33,994 nucleotides of DNA from Tenacibaculum skagerrakense (GCF_004345825.1 NZ_SLXM01000014.1:1-33994), one strand, 5' to 3'; shown: positions 17,475-25,264, numbered from the stretch's first letter. The notes: generated from the letters alone by a model not told the origin. Program-made: numbers and translations.

Positions 17475-17502
17475 AAAACCTCAAGGTAATCCTTGAGGTT
17501 TT
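17475..17502 (-). terminator. Rho-independent terminator after peptide gene 1
   Basis: AAAACCTCAAGG (17475-17486), loop TAAT, CCTTGAGGTTTT (17491-17502): a perfect 12-bp stem. On the minus strand eight T residues follow (17471-17478). It ends the surface-protein/peptide transcript 19 bp after the peptide stop and 17 bp before the kinase-like start, so the kinase gene is expressed by read-through or from its own undetected promoter. Its core CCTCAAG/CTTGAGG recurs after peptide gene 2. Confidence 0.88.
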
Positions 17503-17521
17503 AAATTATTTAGTTTGGATT

Positions 17522-17689
17522 TTAGAATCCGTCACCTGGAGCTTCAGGTGAAGCCGCTTGTGCTTTCTTCGGATTTAAAATTAAGTAAGTTCCTAAAGCC
17601 GTTAACGCTGTATACTTACCATAGTTTCCTATTTTTTTAAGAGCTTCTTTTCTAGTAATCTCTTCTTTATTTAGTTTATTATTCTTCAT
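17522..17689 (-). CDS. 55-aa conserved peptide, copy 1 (Tat/Sec-like N-terminus, ASPEAPGDGF tail)
   Basis: A 55-residue peptide with an ATG at 17689 and TAA at 17522-17524, starting 20 bp after the stop of the upstream T9SS protein gene. It has a charged N-terminus (MKNNKLNKEE), a Tat-motif-like ITRKEALKKIG (11-21), a hydrophobic stretch YTALTALGTYLIL (26-38), then NPKKAQA (39-45) ending in an A-x-A signal-peptidase-like site, and the tail ASPEAPGDGF (46-55). It is a real gene: copy 2 at 20741-20908 is identical over residues 8-55 except Ile20/Leu, while 10 of those codons differ silently. The terminator just downstream frames it. It may be a precursor whose last 10 residues are released outside the inner membrane, a small membrane protein, or the substrate of the adjacent PqqD/HprK-like protein. 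Function unknown; no family recognised with confidence. Confidence 0.85.
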   Translation of the reverse strand: MKNNKLNKEEITRKEALKKIGNYGKYTALTALGTYLILNPKKAQAASPEAPGDGF

Positions 17690-17709
17690 GATTGCAATAG
17701 AAAATTCGT

Positions 17710-20589
17710 TTATTCTAAGATAATTTTTTTAGTAGTACTTCCTAAAACAGAGTTTAGTTTTACTATGTACACTCCAGTAGATAAGTTAGGTAAGGCTACT
17801 TTACTAACTCCATTAGATTCAATAGTAGTATTTACTAATTCTTCACCTAAAAGAGAGAATACTTTTACGTTAGCTTTTGCTTGTAATCCAGCAACAGTAA
17901 TTTCATTTTTAGCTGAATTATAAATACTCACATTAGCCATGTTTTGAGAAATATCATCAGTACTTAATTTAGCAGAAGTATGGATGTAGTATTGTCCTAT
18001 TCCATTTACAGCTGTTTTTGTAGTGATTGTATGATTACCTTCTAAAAGATTTGTAAATGTGTTGTTAACTCTGTCTTCTAAATAGATTTCAACACCTGAT
18101 GGTAAATTAGTAGCAGCTACAGAAAATGTAACTTCTTTATTAGCTTCAGCAATTAAACCAACAGGAATAACCATTGTTTCAATATTAGAACTTGGTAATG
18201 TTTGAATCGCTAATTTCTTTCCTTCGTCGTTAGAAACTAATTGAGTAAACACACCAAAATCATTTGTAACTCCACCAAACATACTACTATCATAACCATT
18301 ATCCCAACCAGTAGTTTTGCCATCTACAAAAAATACTTTTGTTCCTCTTTTAGTATCATTATTCTCAACAAATAATTCAAAAGAAGGTTTTGGCTCTTGT
18401 CTCATGAAAGTATCTGTAGATTGGTGACTTTGGTTTGAAGTTTCAAAAAGTACTTGTCCGTTAGAACCAGCCTGCACAAAGAAACCTTGCATAGGAGCAA
18501 TCTCAATCGGATTTAAAGCATTGTAAGTTACATATTGAGTTCCGTCCCATAACCAAACTGTTTGCTCTGCTAATAAACTAGCATTCGCTGCAAGAGAAGT
18601 AAAGGTGTTAGAATTGATGTAAGCAGTAAAAGGATTTCCTAATAGATTAAAACTATTTCTTGATCCATTAACAATTCCAGGTCCTACAGTTGTTGTATTA
18701 AGAGAACCTCTTACTGAAATGTTTCCAGCAGCACTTAATTTTACTGCATAACCTAAACCAGCATCTAAACTTCCTGTAGAAGCTGCATTTTGATAATTCC
18801 ATGGTGTAGCACCGTTATTGGTAAACGAAGCCAATCCTAAATTTCCAGCCGTACCAGAAGCTAAGCTGTTGTTTGTAATAAAATCTTCAATTGTTGCTCC
18901 AGCTACAGCAGGTGCTATTAAATACCAGTTAGTAGTTGGTAAATTTCTTGTATATGTAACGTTTCCTGTTACAGTAGCATTAGCAATTAATGAAGCCGCA
19001 GAAGCTACGTTTATTGAGTTTACGGTTATTGCTGAAGAAATAGTAGGGTAGTTTGATACACCTGATGGAATTAAAACATCTGAAACGTTACTAGGAATAC
19101 CTACTTGCCAGTTACCAGCTGTATTCCAATTTGAATCAACTGCACCTGTCCATGTAGATCCACTTACTTTACCTGGAGAACCTCCATTTACAACACTAGC
19201 TTGCCAGTTACTACTAGTAGTCGCGTTATCAGAATTTACATCAATTATTTCAAAAGTAGCACCAACTCCATCTGTAGATGATTGATCACTGTCACTATAT
19301 GTAACTTGATTCACAACATTACCACTTGCATTTTTAAGTGTAATTGTTCCAGAAGTGTTTCCAAGCTTATTAGTGTCGTTAGTGTCTTTTACAGCACTAT
19401 TCGCAACAGCTAAATTGTTAAAATCAGGTGTAAAAGGAGCATCGTTATTGTATGTTCCATCTCCATTACTACCAACTGCAATAACAGTATAAGCATTATT
19501 TGCTAAAGTGGTAGAACCAGGGAAAACAAATGTATTTCCATTATATTCTAAGCTCCAGTTAGAAATATCTACACTACTTCCTTCATTATTGTACAATTCT
19601 ATCCATTCGTCATCTGTGCTCGGAGTATTGTACATAACTTCAGAAATTACAATCATCGGTAAATCATCATCCTGAATTGTAACAGTATGACTACTATTAC
19701 TTACAGTAGCGGAACCAGACGTTACAGCTAAATCTAAGACAATAGTCTCGTTGTCCATATCAGCATCATCATTAATATCTAATGAAATTGATTGAGTACC
19801 GTTAGCATTGAAAGTTAAAGAAGTTGTATTAAGAGTATAATCACCAGCTTCAGCAGTACTTGCGCCATTAACAGAAACACTTAAAGTTACATCTGAGGAA
19901 TAATTAGAAAATGTTACTGGTATTGTAGTATTGAAAGTAGCGTCGGTTTCATTTTCAGTACTAGTGGCTGTATCAAAACCTACTGAAGGCGACGAACTAG
20001 CAGAAGAAACAGTACCGTTAACAATTATATCGTTACCAGTTCCTTCAAAACCACCACTTCCTCCTGTGCTTTCAGCTGTATGTAAATAAAACCTGTAAGT
20101 AACAGGTGTAGTCGAATTTGCTTGACTAAAAGTAAATGTAAATTGTTGTACACTAGTGTTGTCAACAATTGCTTTTTCTGAATCTAGATTACTAGCGTAA
20201 CCATCAACCGAACTTCTAAGAGTTATTGCCCCAGGACCAGTCCCAGATCTTTGAACATTTACAATAATTGAAGAAACAGAAAATTGATAAGTTGGATTTG
20301 GAGTTATGGTAAATTCCATGTAATCCTCATCCGTAATAGCTGTATCTACATTACCTACACTCCAATTGGTAGCATTAAATCTACCTGAATTGTTTGAAGC
20401 TGTTAAACCAGCACCTCTTGAGATTGTTGATGTGCTTAAGTTAGCATTGTTAGTATTTGAATCAGCAGTTACTTCACTTCCAGTTAATGCGCTGAATTCA
20501 AAAGTTAATATATCTTGTCCGTAAGATAGAGACATATTAAACATGAATAGTAAAACTAATCCAGTTTTAAAAAAATAGTTTTGTTTCAT
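17710..20589 (-). CDS. T9SS-exported multidomain surface protein with Calx-beta-like and lamin-tail domains
   Basis: A 959-residue secreted protein. The ATG at 20589 begins a clear signal peptide (MKQNYFFKTGLVLLFMFNMS...YGQ); the open frame runs 15 codons further upstream without signal-like sequence. In order: an N-terminal beta-sandwich (about 25-200), a Calx-beta-like domain (about 205-310, VGFDTATSTENET...IQDDD), a lamin-tail domain (about 313-480, MIVISEVMYNTPSTDDEWIELYN), a beta-rich module starting TWTGAVDSNWNTAGNW (about 482-885), and a T9SS sorting domain at the end (VSIYNSAKN...GVYIVKLNS...TKKIILE). The C-terminal 470 residues are closely paralogous to those of the protein at 20926-24450. 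Such modules usually make adhesins or surface-layer material. It is co-directional with, and 20 bp ahead of, the 55-aa peptide gene. Confidence 0.88.
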   Translation of the reverse strand: MKQNYFFKTGLVLLFMFNMSLSYGQDILTFEFSALTGSEVTADSNTNNANLSTSTISRGAGLTASNNSGRFNATNWSVGNVDTAITDEDYMEFTITPNPTYQFSVSSIIVNVQRSGTGPGAITLRSSVDGYASNLDSEKAIVDNTSVQQFTFTFSQANSTTPVTYRFYLHTAESTGGSGGFEGTGNDIIVNGTVSSASSSPSVGFDTATSTENETDATFNTTIPVTFSNYSSDVTLSVSVNGASTAEAGDYTLNTTSLTFNANGTQSISLDINDDADMDNETIVLDLAVTSGSATVSNSSHTVTIQDDDLPMIVISEVMYNTPSTDDEWIELYNNEGSSVDISNWSLEYNGNTFVFPGSTTLANNAYTVIAVGSNGDGTYNNDAPFTPDFNNLAVANSAVKDTNDTNKLGNTSGTITLKNASGNVVNQVTYSDSDQSSTDGVGATFEIIDVNSDNATTSSNWQASVVNGGSPGKVSGSTWTGAVDSNWNTAGNWQVGIPSNVSDVLIPSGVSNYPTISSAITVNSINVASAASLIANATVTGNVTYTRNLPTTNWYLIAPAVAGATIEDFITNNSLASGTAGNLGLASFTNNGATPWNYQNAASTGSLDAGLGYAVKLSAAGNISVRGSLNTTTVGPGIVNGSRNSFNLLGNPFTAYINSNTFTSLAANASLLAEQTVWLWDGTQYVTYNALNPIEIAPMQGFFVQAGSNGQVLFETSNQSHQSTDTFMRQEPKPSFELFVENNDTKRGTKVFFVDGKTTGWDNGYDSSMFGGVTNDFGVFTQLVSNDEGKKLAIQTLPSSNIETMVIPVGLIAEANKEVTFSVAATNLPSGVEIYLEDRVNNTFTNLLEGNHTITTKTAVNGIGQYYIHTSAKLSTDDISQNMANVSIYNSAKNEITVAGLQAKANVKVFSLLGEELVNTTIESNGVSKVALPNLSTGVYIVKLNSVLGSTTKKIILE

Positions 20590-20692
20590 AATTGTATTAA
20601 TCATTAGGACGGGCAAATTACTAAAAATCAACATTCAGTAATTACTTTTTATAAAAAATTGTTAATTATTAACCATTTATTAATATGTATAA

Positions 20693-20722
20693 AAAAACCT
20701 CAAGAATTTTCTTGAGGTTTTT
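20693..20722 (-). terminator. Rho-independent terminator after peptide gene 2
   Basis: AAAAACCTCAAGAA (20693-20706) pairs with TTCTTGAGGTTTTT (20709-20722); allowing a normal loop, the core stem is CCTCAAG/CTTGAGG. Seven T residues follow on the minus strand (20691-20697). It lies 18 bp after the peptide 2 stop and separates the two surface-protein/peptide units. The core matches the terminator after peptide 1. Confidence 0.85.
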
Positions 20723-20740
20723 GTGTTTATATATCTATTT

Positions 20741-20908
20741 TTAGAATCCGTCACCTGGAGCTTCAGGTGAAGCAGCCTGGGCCTTTTTCGGATTTAAAAT
20801 TAAGTAAGTTCCTAAAGCAGTTAATGCAGTGTACTTACCATAGTTTCCTAATTTTTTAAGAGCTTCTTTCCTAGTAATCTCTTCTTTATTTTGATTCACT
20901 TTTTTCAT
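20741..20908 (-). CDS. 55-aa conserved peptide, copy 2
   Basis: Paralogue of the peptide at 17522-17689: 55 residues, ATG at 20908, TAA at 20741-20743, starting 17 bp after the stop of the T9SS protein at 20926-24450. The first seven residues are MKKVNQN (copy 1 has MKNNKLN); residues 8-55 are the same apart from Leu20 for Ile20. It has the same plan: ITRKEALKKLG, hydrophobic YTALTALGTYLIL, NPKKAQA, tail ASPEAPGDGF. Codons 41-45 all carry silent changes relative to copy 1, as do codons 13, 26-28 (three changes at 26, 27 and 28) and 30, whereas the last 10 codons are identical at the DNA level. Upstream surface protein, peptide and terminator repeat as one cassette, so the peptide was duplicated together with its partner gene. 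Function unknown. Confidence 0.85.
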   Translation of the reverse strand: MKKVNQNKEEITRKEALKKLGNYGKYTALTALGTYLILNPKKAQAASPEAPGDGF

Positions 20909-20925
20909 GATAATAGGGAATTAGA

Positions 20926-23900
20926 TTATTCTACAATGATTTTTTTAGTAATGTTTCCTAAAGCTGAGTTTAGTTTAACAACATATACTCCAGTAGGTAA
21001 GTTAGGTAAAAGAACCTTGCTTAATCCGTTAGAGTTAATATCAGTGCTTGCTAATTCTTCCCCTAAAAGAGAAATTATTTTAACAGTAGCATTTGCTTGC
21101 AAACCTGCAACTGTAATTTCTTGTTCTGCTGATTTATAAATGCTAACATTAGCTATGTTTTGAGTGATATCATCGTTACTTAATCTAGCAGAAGATGCAT
21201 GGATATAATATTGTCCAATTCCGTTTACTGCAGACTTTGTAGTAATTGTATGATTTCCTTCAGAAAGATTTACAAATGTATTATTTGCTCTATCCTCTAA
21301 GTAAATTTGGATACCACTCGGTAAATTTGTTTCTGATACAGAGAATGTAATTTCTTTATTAGCACCTGCAATTAAACCTACAGGAATTATCATAGTTTCA
21401 TGATCAGTATTCGGTAAGGTTTGAATTGCTAATTTATTTCCGTTATCATCAGCAACTAACTGAGTAAATACACCAAAATCAACAGAAACACCTTCAAACA
21501 TTTTAGAATCATACCCGTTGTCAAAACCAGTAGTTTTATTGTTTACATAAAATACTTTAGTCCCTTTTTTATCATCGTCATTTTCAACAAATAATTCAAA
21601 AGAAGTTTTTGGTTCTTGTCTCATAAAAGTATCAGATTGATGACTTTGATTAGAAGTAGCAAAAGTTACATTTCCAGATGATGCTGCTTCTACAAAGAAT
21701 CCTTGACCAGGTGCTAATTCAATTGGGCTTACAGCATTGTAAGTTACATATTGACTACCATCCCATAACCATACTGTTTCTTCTGTTAATAATGCTGTGT
21801 TTGATGCAGCAAAACTAGCAGAATTAGCATAGGCAGTAAAAGGGTTACCTATTAAATTAAAATTAGTTCTCGTACCAGTAGTAATTGGAGTATTTACATT
21901 TGATGAATTTATTGTTCCAGTGATAGATACATTTCCTGCAGTAGCTAATTTTACTGATACACCTGCGCCAGAAGCTAAAGAACCAGTTGAAGCCGCAGTT
22001 GCATAAATCCAAGGTGAAGCTCCATTATTAGTGTAAATACCAATACCTAAATTACTACCTGTTCCTGAAGCAAAAGTATGACCAGCTATTACGTCTTCTA
22101 AAGTTTCACCAGAAACTGGTGCAGCGACTAAATACCAGTTTGTAGTTGGTAAATTTCTAGTATAGGTTACATCTCCCGTAACAGAAGCATTGGCAATTAC
22201 TGAAGCTCCTGAAGCAATACTAATAGTACTAACAGTAACAGGTGAAGTAATGGTAGGATAATTAGTAACTCCGCTAGGTATAATTGCATTACCTGTACTA
22301 TGAGGTGCTACATTTGTATTCCAGTTAGATGGTTGTTCCCAACTATTATTAATTGCTCCAGTCCATGTGTAATTATTGAAAGTTATGGTTACTGAAACGT
22401 TGCTTGAATTAGGACAAGTACCTGCTGTTGTATAAGTAACAGTGTATGTTGCAGGAGTTGAAGCTGATACATCGATAGTACCAGTAGAAGCATTAATGCT
22501 TAATCCAGCAGTAGAGCTAAATGTTCCTCCACCCAGTCCTGTAATTGTTGGTGTTGGGTCTGCGTCATCAATAGTATAAGAAGAAGCTCCATAAGAGAAA
22601 GAAGCATCATCTAAGGTGTTAATTGTTACTGATTCATTACTAGCATTAGGACATGTTCCTGCTGTGGTATACGTAACGGTATATGTTCCAGGTGTTGAAG
22701 CAGACACATCAATTTGTCCAGTTGAAGAATTAATACTTAATCCAGCAGTAGAACTAAATGATCCACCCGTTAACCCAGTAATTGTTGGTGAAGGATCTGC
22801 AGCATTTACACAATAAGAAGCAGCTCCATATGAGAAAGAAGCATCATCTAACGCGTTAATAGTTACAGAAACATTACTAGCATTAGGGCACGTTCCAGCA
22901 GTAGTATATGTTACTGTATAGGTATTTGGAGTTGAAGCAGACACATCAATTTGTCCTGTTGAAGAATTAATACTTAATCCAGCAGTAGAACTAAATGTAC
23001 CTCCAGTTAAACCTGTAATTGTTGGTGAAGGATCTGCAGCATTTACACAATAAGAAGCAGCTCCGTAGGAGAAAGAAGCATCGTCTAACGCGTTAATAGT
23101 TACAGAAACATTACTAGCATTAGGACACGTTCCAGCAGTAGTATAGGTTACCGTATACGTATTAGGAGTAGAAGCTGATACATCAATTTGTCCTGTCGAA
23201 GAATTAATACTTAATCCAGCCGTAGAACTAAATGATCCTCCAGTTAAACCTGTAATTGTTGGTGAAGGATCTGCAGCATTTACACAATAAGAAGAAGCTC
23301 CATATGAGAAAGAAGCATCATCTACTCCATTAATTGTAACTGAAACATTACTAGCATTAGGACACGTTCCAGCAGTAGTATATGTTACTGTATATGTTCC
23401 AGGCGTTGAAGCTGATACATCAATTTGTCCTGTAGAAGCGTTTATAGATATACCTGCAGTCGAACTAAAAGTTCCTCCACCTAAACCTGTAATAGTTGGT
23501 GTAGGGTCTGCATCATTAACACAATAAGCAGCAGCGCTATAAGAGAAAGAAGCATCATCAAGATTGTTTACCGTTACAGTAACAGTACCGCAACTTCCTG
23601 GAGTAACACAACCTCCCTCTCCACGTATAAAATAAGTAGTTGTTATTGTTGGGCTTACATTAAAAGTACCTGTTGAAGTTGTTCCTATTTGAGTACCTCC
23701 GCAAGATCCTGTATAAACGTGCCATTGAGTAGCATCATTTAGACTTCCTGTAATGTTTAAGTCTGTACTTGAACCATTACATATTGATGCGTTTGTTGCT
23801 GTTACAGTTGGTACATCTGGGTCAGTACAAGAAACAGCAGTTCCAATTACAACTTCATCAACAGAGAATCCACCATTTATTGGAGTTGCAGGAATTATTA

Positions 23901-24450
23901 CAATTTCATCAATATTTGTAAAAGAACCTGATGTTGGTAATGTAAAATCAATATTTATTTCAGTATTGTGGGGAGGAGAATTAAGAGCGACTGTTCCCAC
24001 AGTTGCACCATCTTTTTTCCCTTCAATTGTAAAATTTATTATCGAAGCACCAAAAGATAATTCATAAGCAAATTCCATTGCTGAAATACTAAATTCTGTT
24101 CCATCTGTACTAGACATGGTACCAGATGAAAAAGTTCCCAATGAATCACCTGTCCAAATAAGAACATGGTCGGTACTTGATCCAATAGCATTTGTTCCTC
24201 CTCCGTTTCCAGCATTAGCAAAAGCTATAAGTCTAGAATTACTGGAAACTCCTGACACATCAAAATTATTAAGTTCTGAACTAGTTGAAGCGTTTGCGCT
24301 AGGATTAGTTGAGTTAGCAAGAACAACAACAGAACTACCAAACTCCATAGTAGTAGGAGATGGTGTTTGTGCTAAAACAAGCTGAAAACTAAATAAGAAT
24401 GTAAAACAGAACAAAAGTTTTGTTACATGTTTAAAGTAGAGTTGTTTCAT
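20926..24450 (-). CDS. T9SS-exported repeat-rich surface protein (five 79-residue repeats)
   Basis: A 1174-residue secreted protein with a signal peptide (MKQLYFKHVTKLLFCFTFLF...VLAQ). In order: an N-terminal beta-sandwich (about 29-210), an Ig-like segment with several Cys (about 210-296, ICNGSSTDLNI), five tandem 79-residue repeats (297-691) that begin [LV]DDASFSY and end TCPNASNVSVTIN, a module starting YTWTGAINNSWEQPSNW (about 694-1100) shared with the protein at 17710-20589, and a T9SS sorting domain ending TKKIIVE. Repeats 1-4 carry two Cys each; repeat 5 has lost the first (YTIDDADP). Expected to be a surface adhesin whose repeats act as a stalk. It heads the first surface-protein/peptide cassette. 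No consensus promoter box is obvious in the gap to the tail-collar gene. Confidence 0.9.
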   Translation of the reverse strand: MKQLYFKHVTKLLFCFTFLFSFQLVLAQTPSPTTMEFGSSVVVLANSTNPSANASTSSELNNFDVSGVSSNSRLIAFANAGNGGGTNAIGSSTDHVLIWTGDSLGTFSSGTMSSTDGTEFSISAMEFAYELSFGASIINFTIEGKKDGATVGTVALNSPPHNTEINIDFTLPTSGSFTNIDEIVIIPATPINGGFSVDEVVIGTAVSCTDPDVPTVTATNASICNGSSTDLNITGSLNDATQWHVYTGSCGGTQIGTTSTGTFNVSPTITTTYFIRGEGGCVTPGSCGTVTVTVNNLDDASFSYSAAAYCVNDADPTPTITGLGGGTFSSTAGISINASTGQIDVSASTPGTYTVTYTTAGTCPNASNVSVTINGVDDASFSYGASSYCVNAADPSPTITGLTGGSFSSTAGLSINSSTGQIDVSASTPNTYTVTYTTAGTCPNASNVSVTINALDDASFSYGAASYCVNAADPSPTITGLTGGTFSSTAGLSINSSTGQIDVSASTPNTYTVTYTTAGTCPNASNVSVTINALDDASFSYGAASYCVNAADPSPTITGLTGGSFSSTAGLSINSSTGQIDVSASTPGTYTVTYTTAGTCPNASNESVTINTLDDASFSYGASSYTIDDADPTPTITGLGGGTFSSTAGLSINASTGTIDVSASTPATYTVTYTTAGTCPNSSNVSVTITFNNYTWTGAINNSWEQPSNWNTNVAPHSTGNAIIPSGVTNYPTITSPVTVSTISIASGASVIANASVTGDVTYTRNLPTTNWYLVAAPVSGETLEDVIAGHTFASGTGSNLGIGIYTNNGASPWIYATAASTGSLASGAGVSVKLATAGNVSITGTINSSNVNTPITTGTRTNFNLIGNPFTAYANSASFAASNTALLTEETVWLWDGSQYVTYNAVSPIELAPGQGFFVEAASSGNVTFATSNQSHQSDTFMRQEPKTSFELFVENDDDKKGTKVFYVNNKTTGFDNGYDSKMFEGVSVDFGVFTQLVADDNGNKLAIQTLPNTDHETMIIPVGLIAGANKEITFSVSETNLPSGIQIYLEDRANNTFVNLSEGNHTITTKSAVNGIGQYYIHASSARLSNDDITQNIANVSIYKSAEQEITVAGLQANATVKIISLLGEELASTDINSNGLSKVLLPNLPTGVYVVKLNSALGNITKKIIVE
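22378..23562 (-). repeat. five tandem 237-bp coding repeats
   Basis: In-frame tandem repeat inside the surface-protein gene, unit 237 bp (79 codons), five copies. Copies 2, 3 and 4 are the most alike, differing at only a few residues (for example S/T after GLTGG, N/G after STP); copies 1 and 5 at the edges are more diverged. This centre-high identity is typical of expansion by unequal crossing-over or slippage, so copy number may vary among strains. Confidence 0.9.
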
Positions 24451-24515
24451 TTTTCAGTTAAATTAAGTTACTTAAAAATATTAAAATTGTTCTGATTTTG
24501 AGGGACAAAAAAAAG

Positions 24516-24547
24516 AAAACTCCTATGCAAATTTGCATAGGAGTTTT
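24516..24547 (-). terminator. Rho-independent terminator after the tail-collar gene
   Basis: A perfect 32-bp palindrome: arm AAAACTCCTATGCAAA (24516-24531) and its reverse complement (24532-24547). The hairpin core is ACTCCTATGC/GCATAGGAGT. A T-rich run follows on the minus strand (24507-24514), 8 bp after the stop of the tail-collar gene; the A/T-run symmetry could also work in the other direction. Confidence 0.88.
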
Positions 24548-24555
24548 TTTATTTA

Positions 24556-25212
24556 TTAGCTTCTAGAAGGGAAAACCCCTTGCATACAAATAATGTAATT
24601 TAAAGTTAAAGAAGGTTGCATGTTTCTTACCTGTTGGTTACCACCTGTGTTACCAATGGTAATGTTACCACCTAAAGGTTGACCATTTACTGTGTTGGTC
24701 GCTGGTCCGTAAGCTTTTACAGGTGTAGCACTTAAACCACTTCCAAATAAGGCTGCCGCTGGAACATCATTCGCTTGAGGTGTACTCCTTACAGCAGGAT
24801 CTGTACTGAGTAGTAAATTCCCTCCGCCACTTGTAATAGCAACGTGGTTGTGTGATGGTAATTGAGTGATATTAAGAATGTTATATTCTGTTCCTAATTT
24901 TTCACCTAATCTATAAGATGATAATCCTGGACCTGTTGAGTTACCCCAGTGAATTGGAGTTCTTCCTCTTAAATCTGGTAAAGCAAACGTAGTTCTACCA
25001 TCCCCTCCGTACATTGTTCCTAAAATAGAGAACAAAGCTGAGTTAGAAGAGATCGCTAATAACTGACCGTTACAAAATGCCCATCCCCTAGGAGCAAAGT
25101 TACCAGCAAATAATCTTATTTCTCCTAAATAACCTTCTTGCGCTTTTACAGAAGTATTAGATAAAAAGAAACAAACGAAGAAAAGTCCGATGATTTTTTT
25201 AATTGAATTCAT
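24556..25212 (-). CDS. secreted phage tail-collar domain protein (MdpB/microcystin-dependent-protein-like)
   Basis: A 218-residue protein with a signal peptide (MNSIKKIIGLFFVCFFLSNTSVKAQ), then the tail-collar signature: EIRLFAGNFAPRGWAFCNGQLL (about 30-52), a short loop with LGTMYGGDGRTTFALPDLRGR (about 65-85), a His-rich QLPSHNH motif (about 117-123), and the usual C-terminal strand LNYIICMQGVFPSR. In phages this fold sits at the tip of tail fibres and uses His residues to bind metal. Bacterial members with a signal peptide are common in Bacteroidota, with unknown role, perhaps in surface fibre assembly. No other phage genes are nearby, so I see no prophage. It has its own promoter element and terminator, so it is not on the same transcript as the surface-protein cassettes. 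Confidence 0.88.
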   Translation of the reverse strand: MNSIKKIIGLFFVCFFLSNTSVKAQEGYLGEIRLFAGNFAPRGWAFCNGQLLAISSNSALFSILGTMYGGDGRTTFALPDLRGRTPIHWGNSTGPGLSSYRLGEKLGTEYNILNITQLPSHNHVAITSGGGNLLLSTDPAVRSTPQANDVPAAALFGSGLSATPVKAYGPATNTVNGQPLGGNITIGNTGGNQQVRNMQPSLTLNYIICMQGVFPSRS

Positions 25213-25264
25213 GATAATTTAGTTTTGGTTAGTAAAAATTTTATGTTCTTATATATTTCCAAAA

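Noticed and set aside
17458..17484. Nine-codon N-terminal extension of the kinase-like protein
   Set aside because: The upstream ATG falls inside the terminator hairpin and gives an implausible MRFFLFLQQ start.
15282..17689. Lasso peptide biosynthetic cluster
   Set aside because: HprK-like and nucleotidyltransferase genes occur in such clusters, but no asparagine-synthetase-like cyclase or transglutaminase-like leader protease is present, and the 55-aa peptide tail lacks a suitable ring-closing Asp/Glu at core position 7-9 relative to a Gly/Ala start other than by forcing it.
22378..23562. CRISPR-like regular repeats
   Set aside because: Units are 237 bp, contiguous, in frame and protein-coding, without spacers or cas genes.
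22616..24385. Plus-strand open frames opposite the surface-protein gene
   Set aside because: They lie entirely on the opposite strand of a well-supported gene, have no signal or family resemblance, and arise from Thr/Ser/Val-rich repeat codons.
24556..25212. Prophage tail module
   Set aside because: The tail-collar protein has a signal peptide and no capsid, portal, baseplate or lysis genes are near it.
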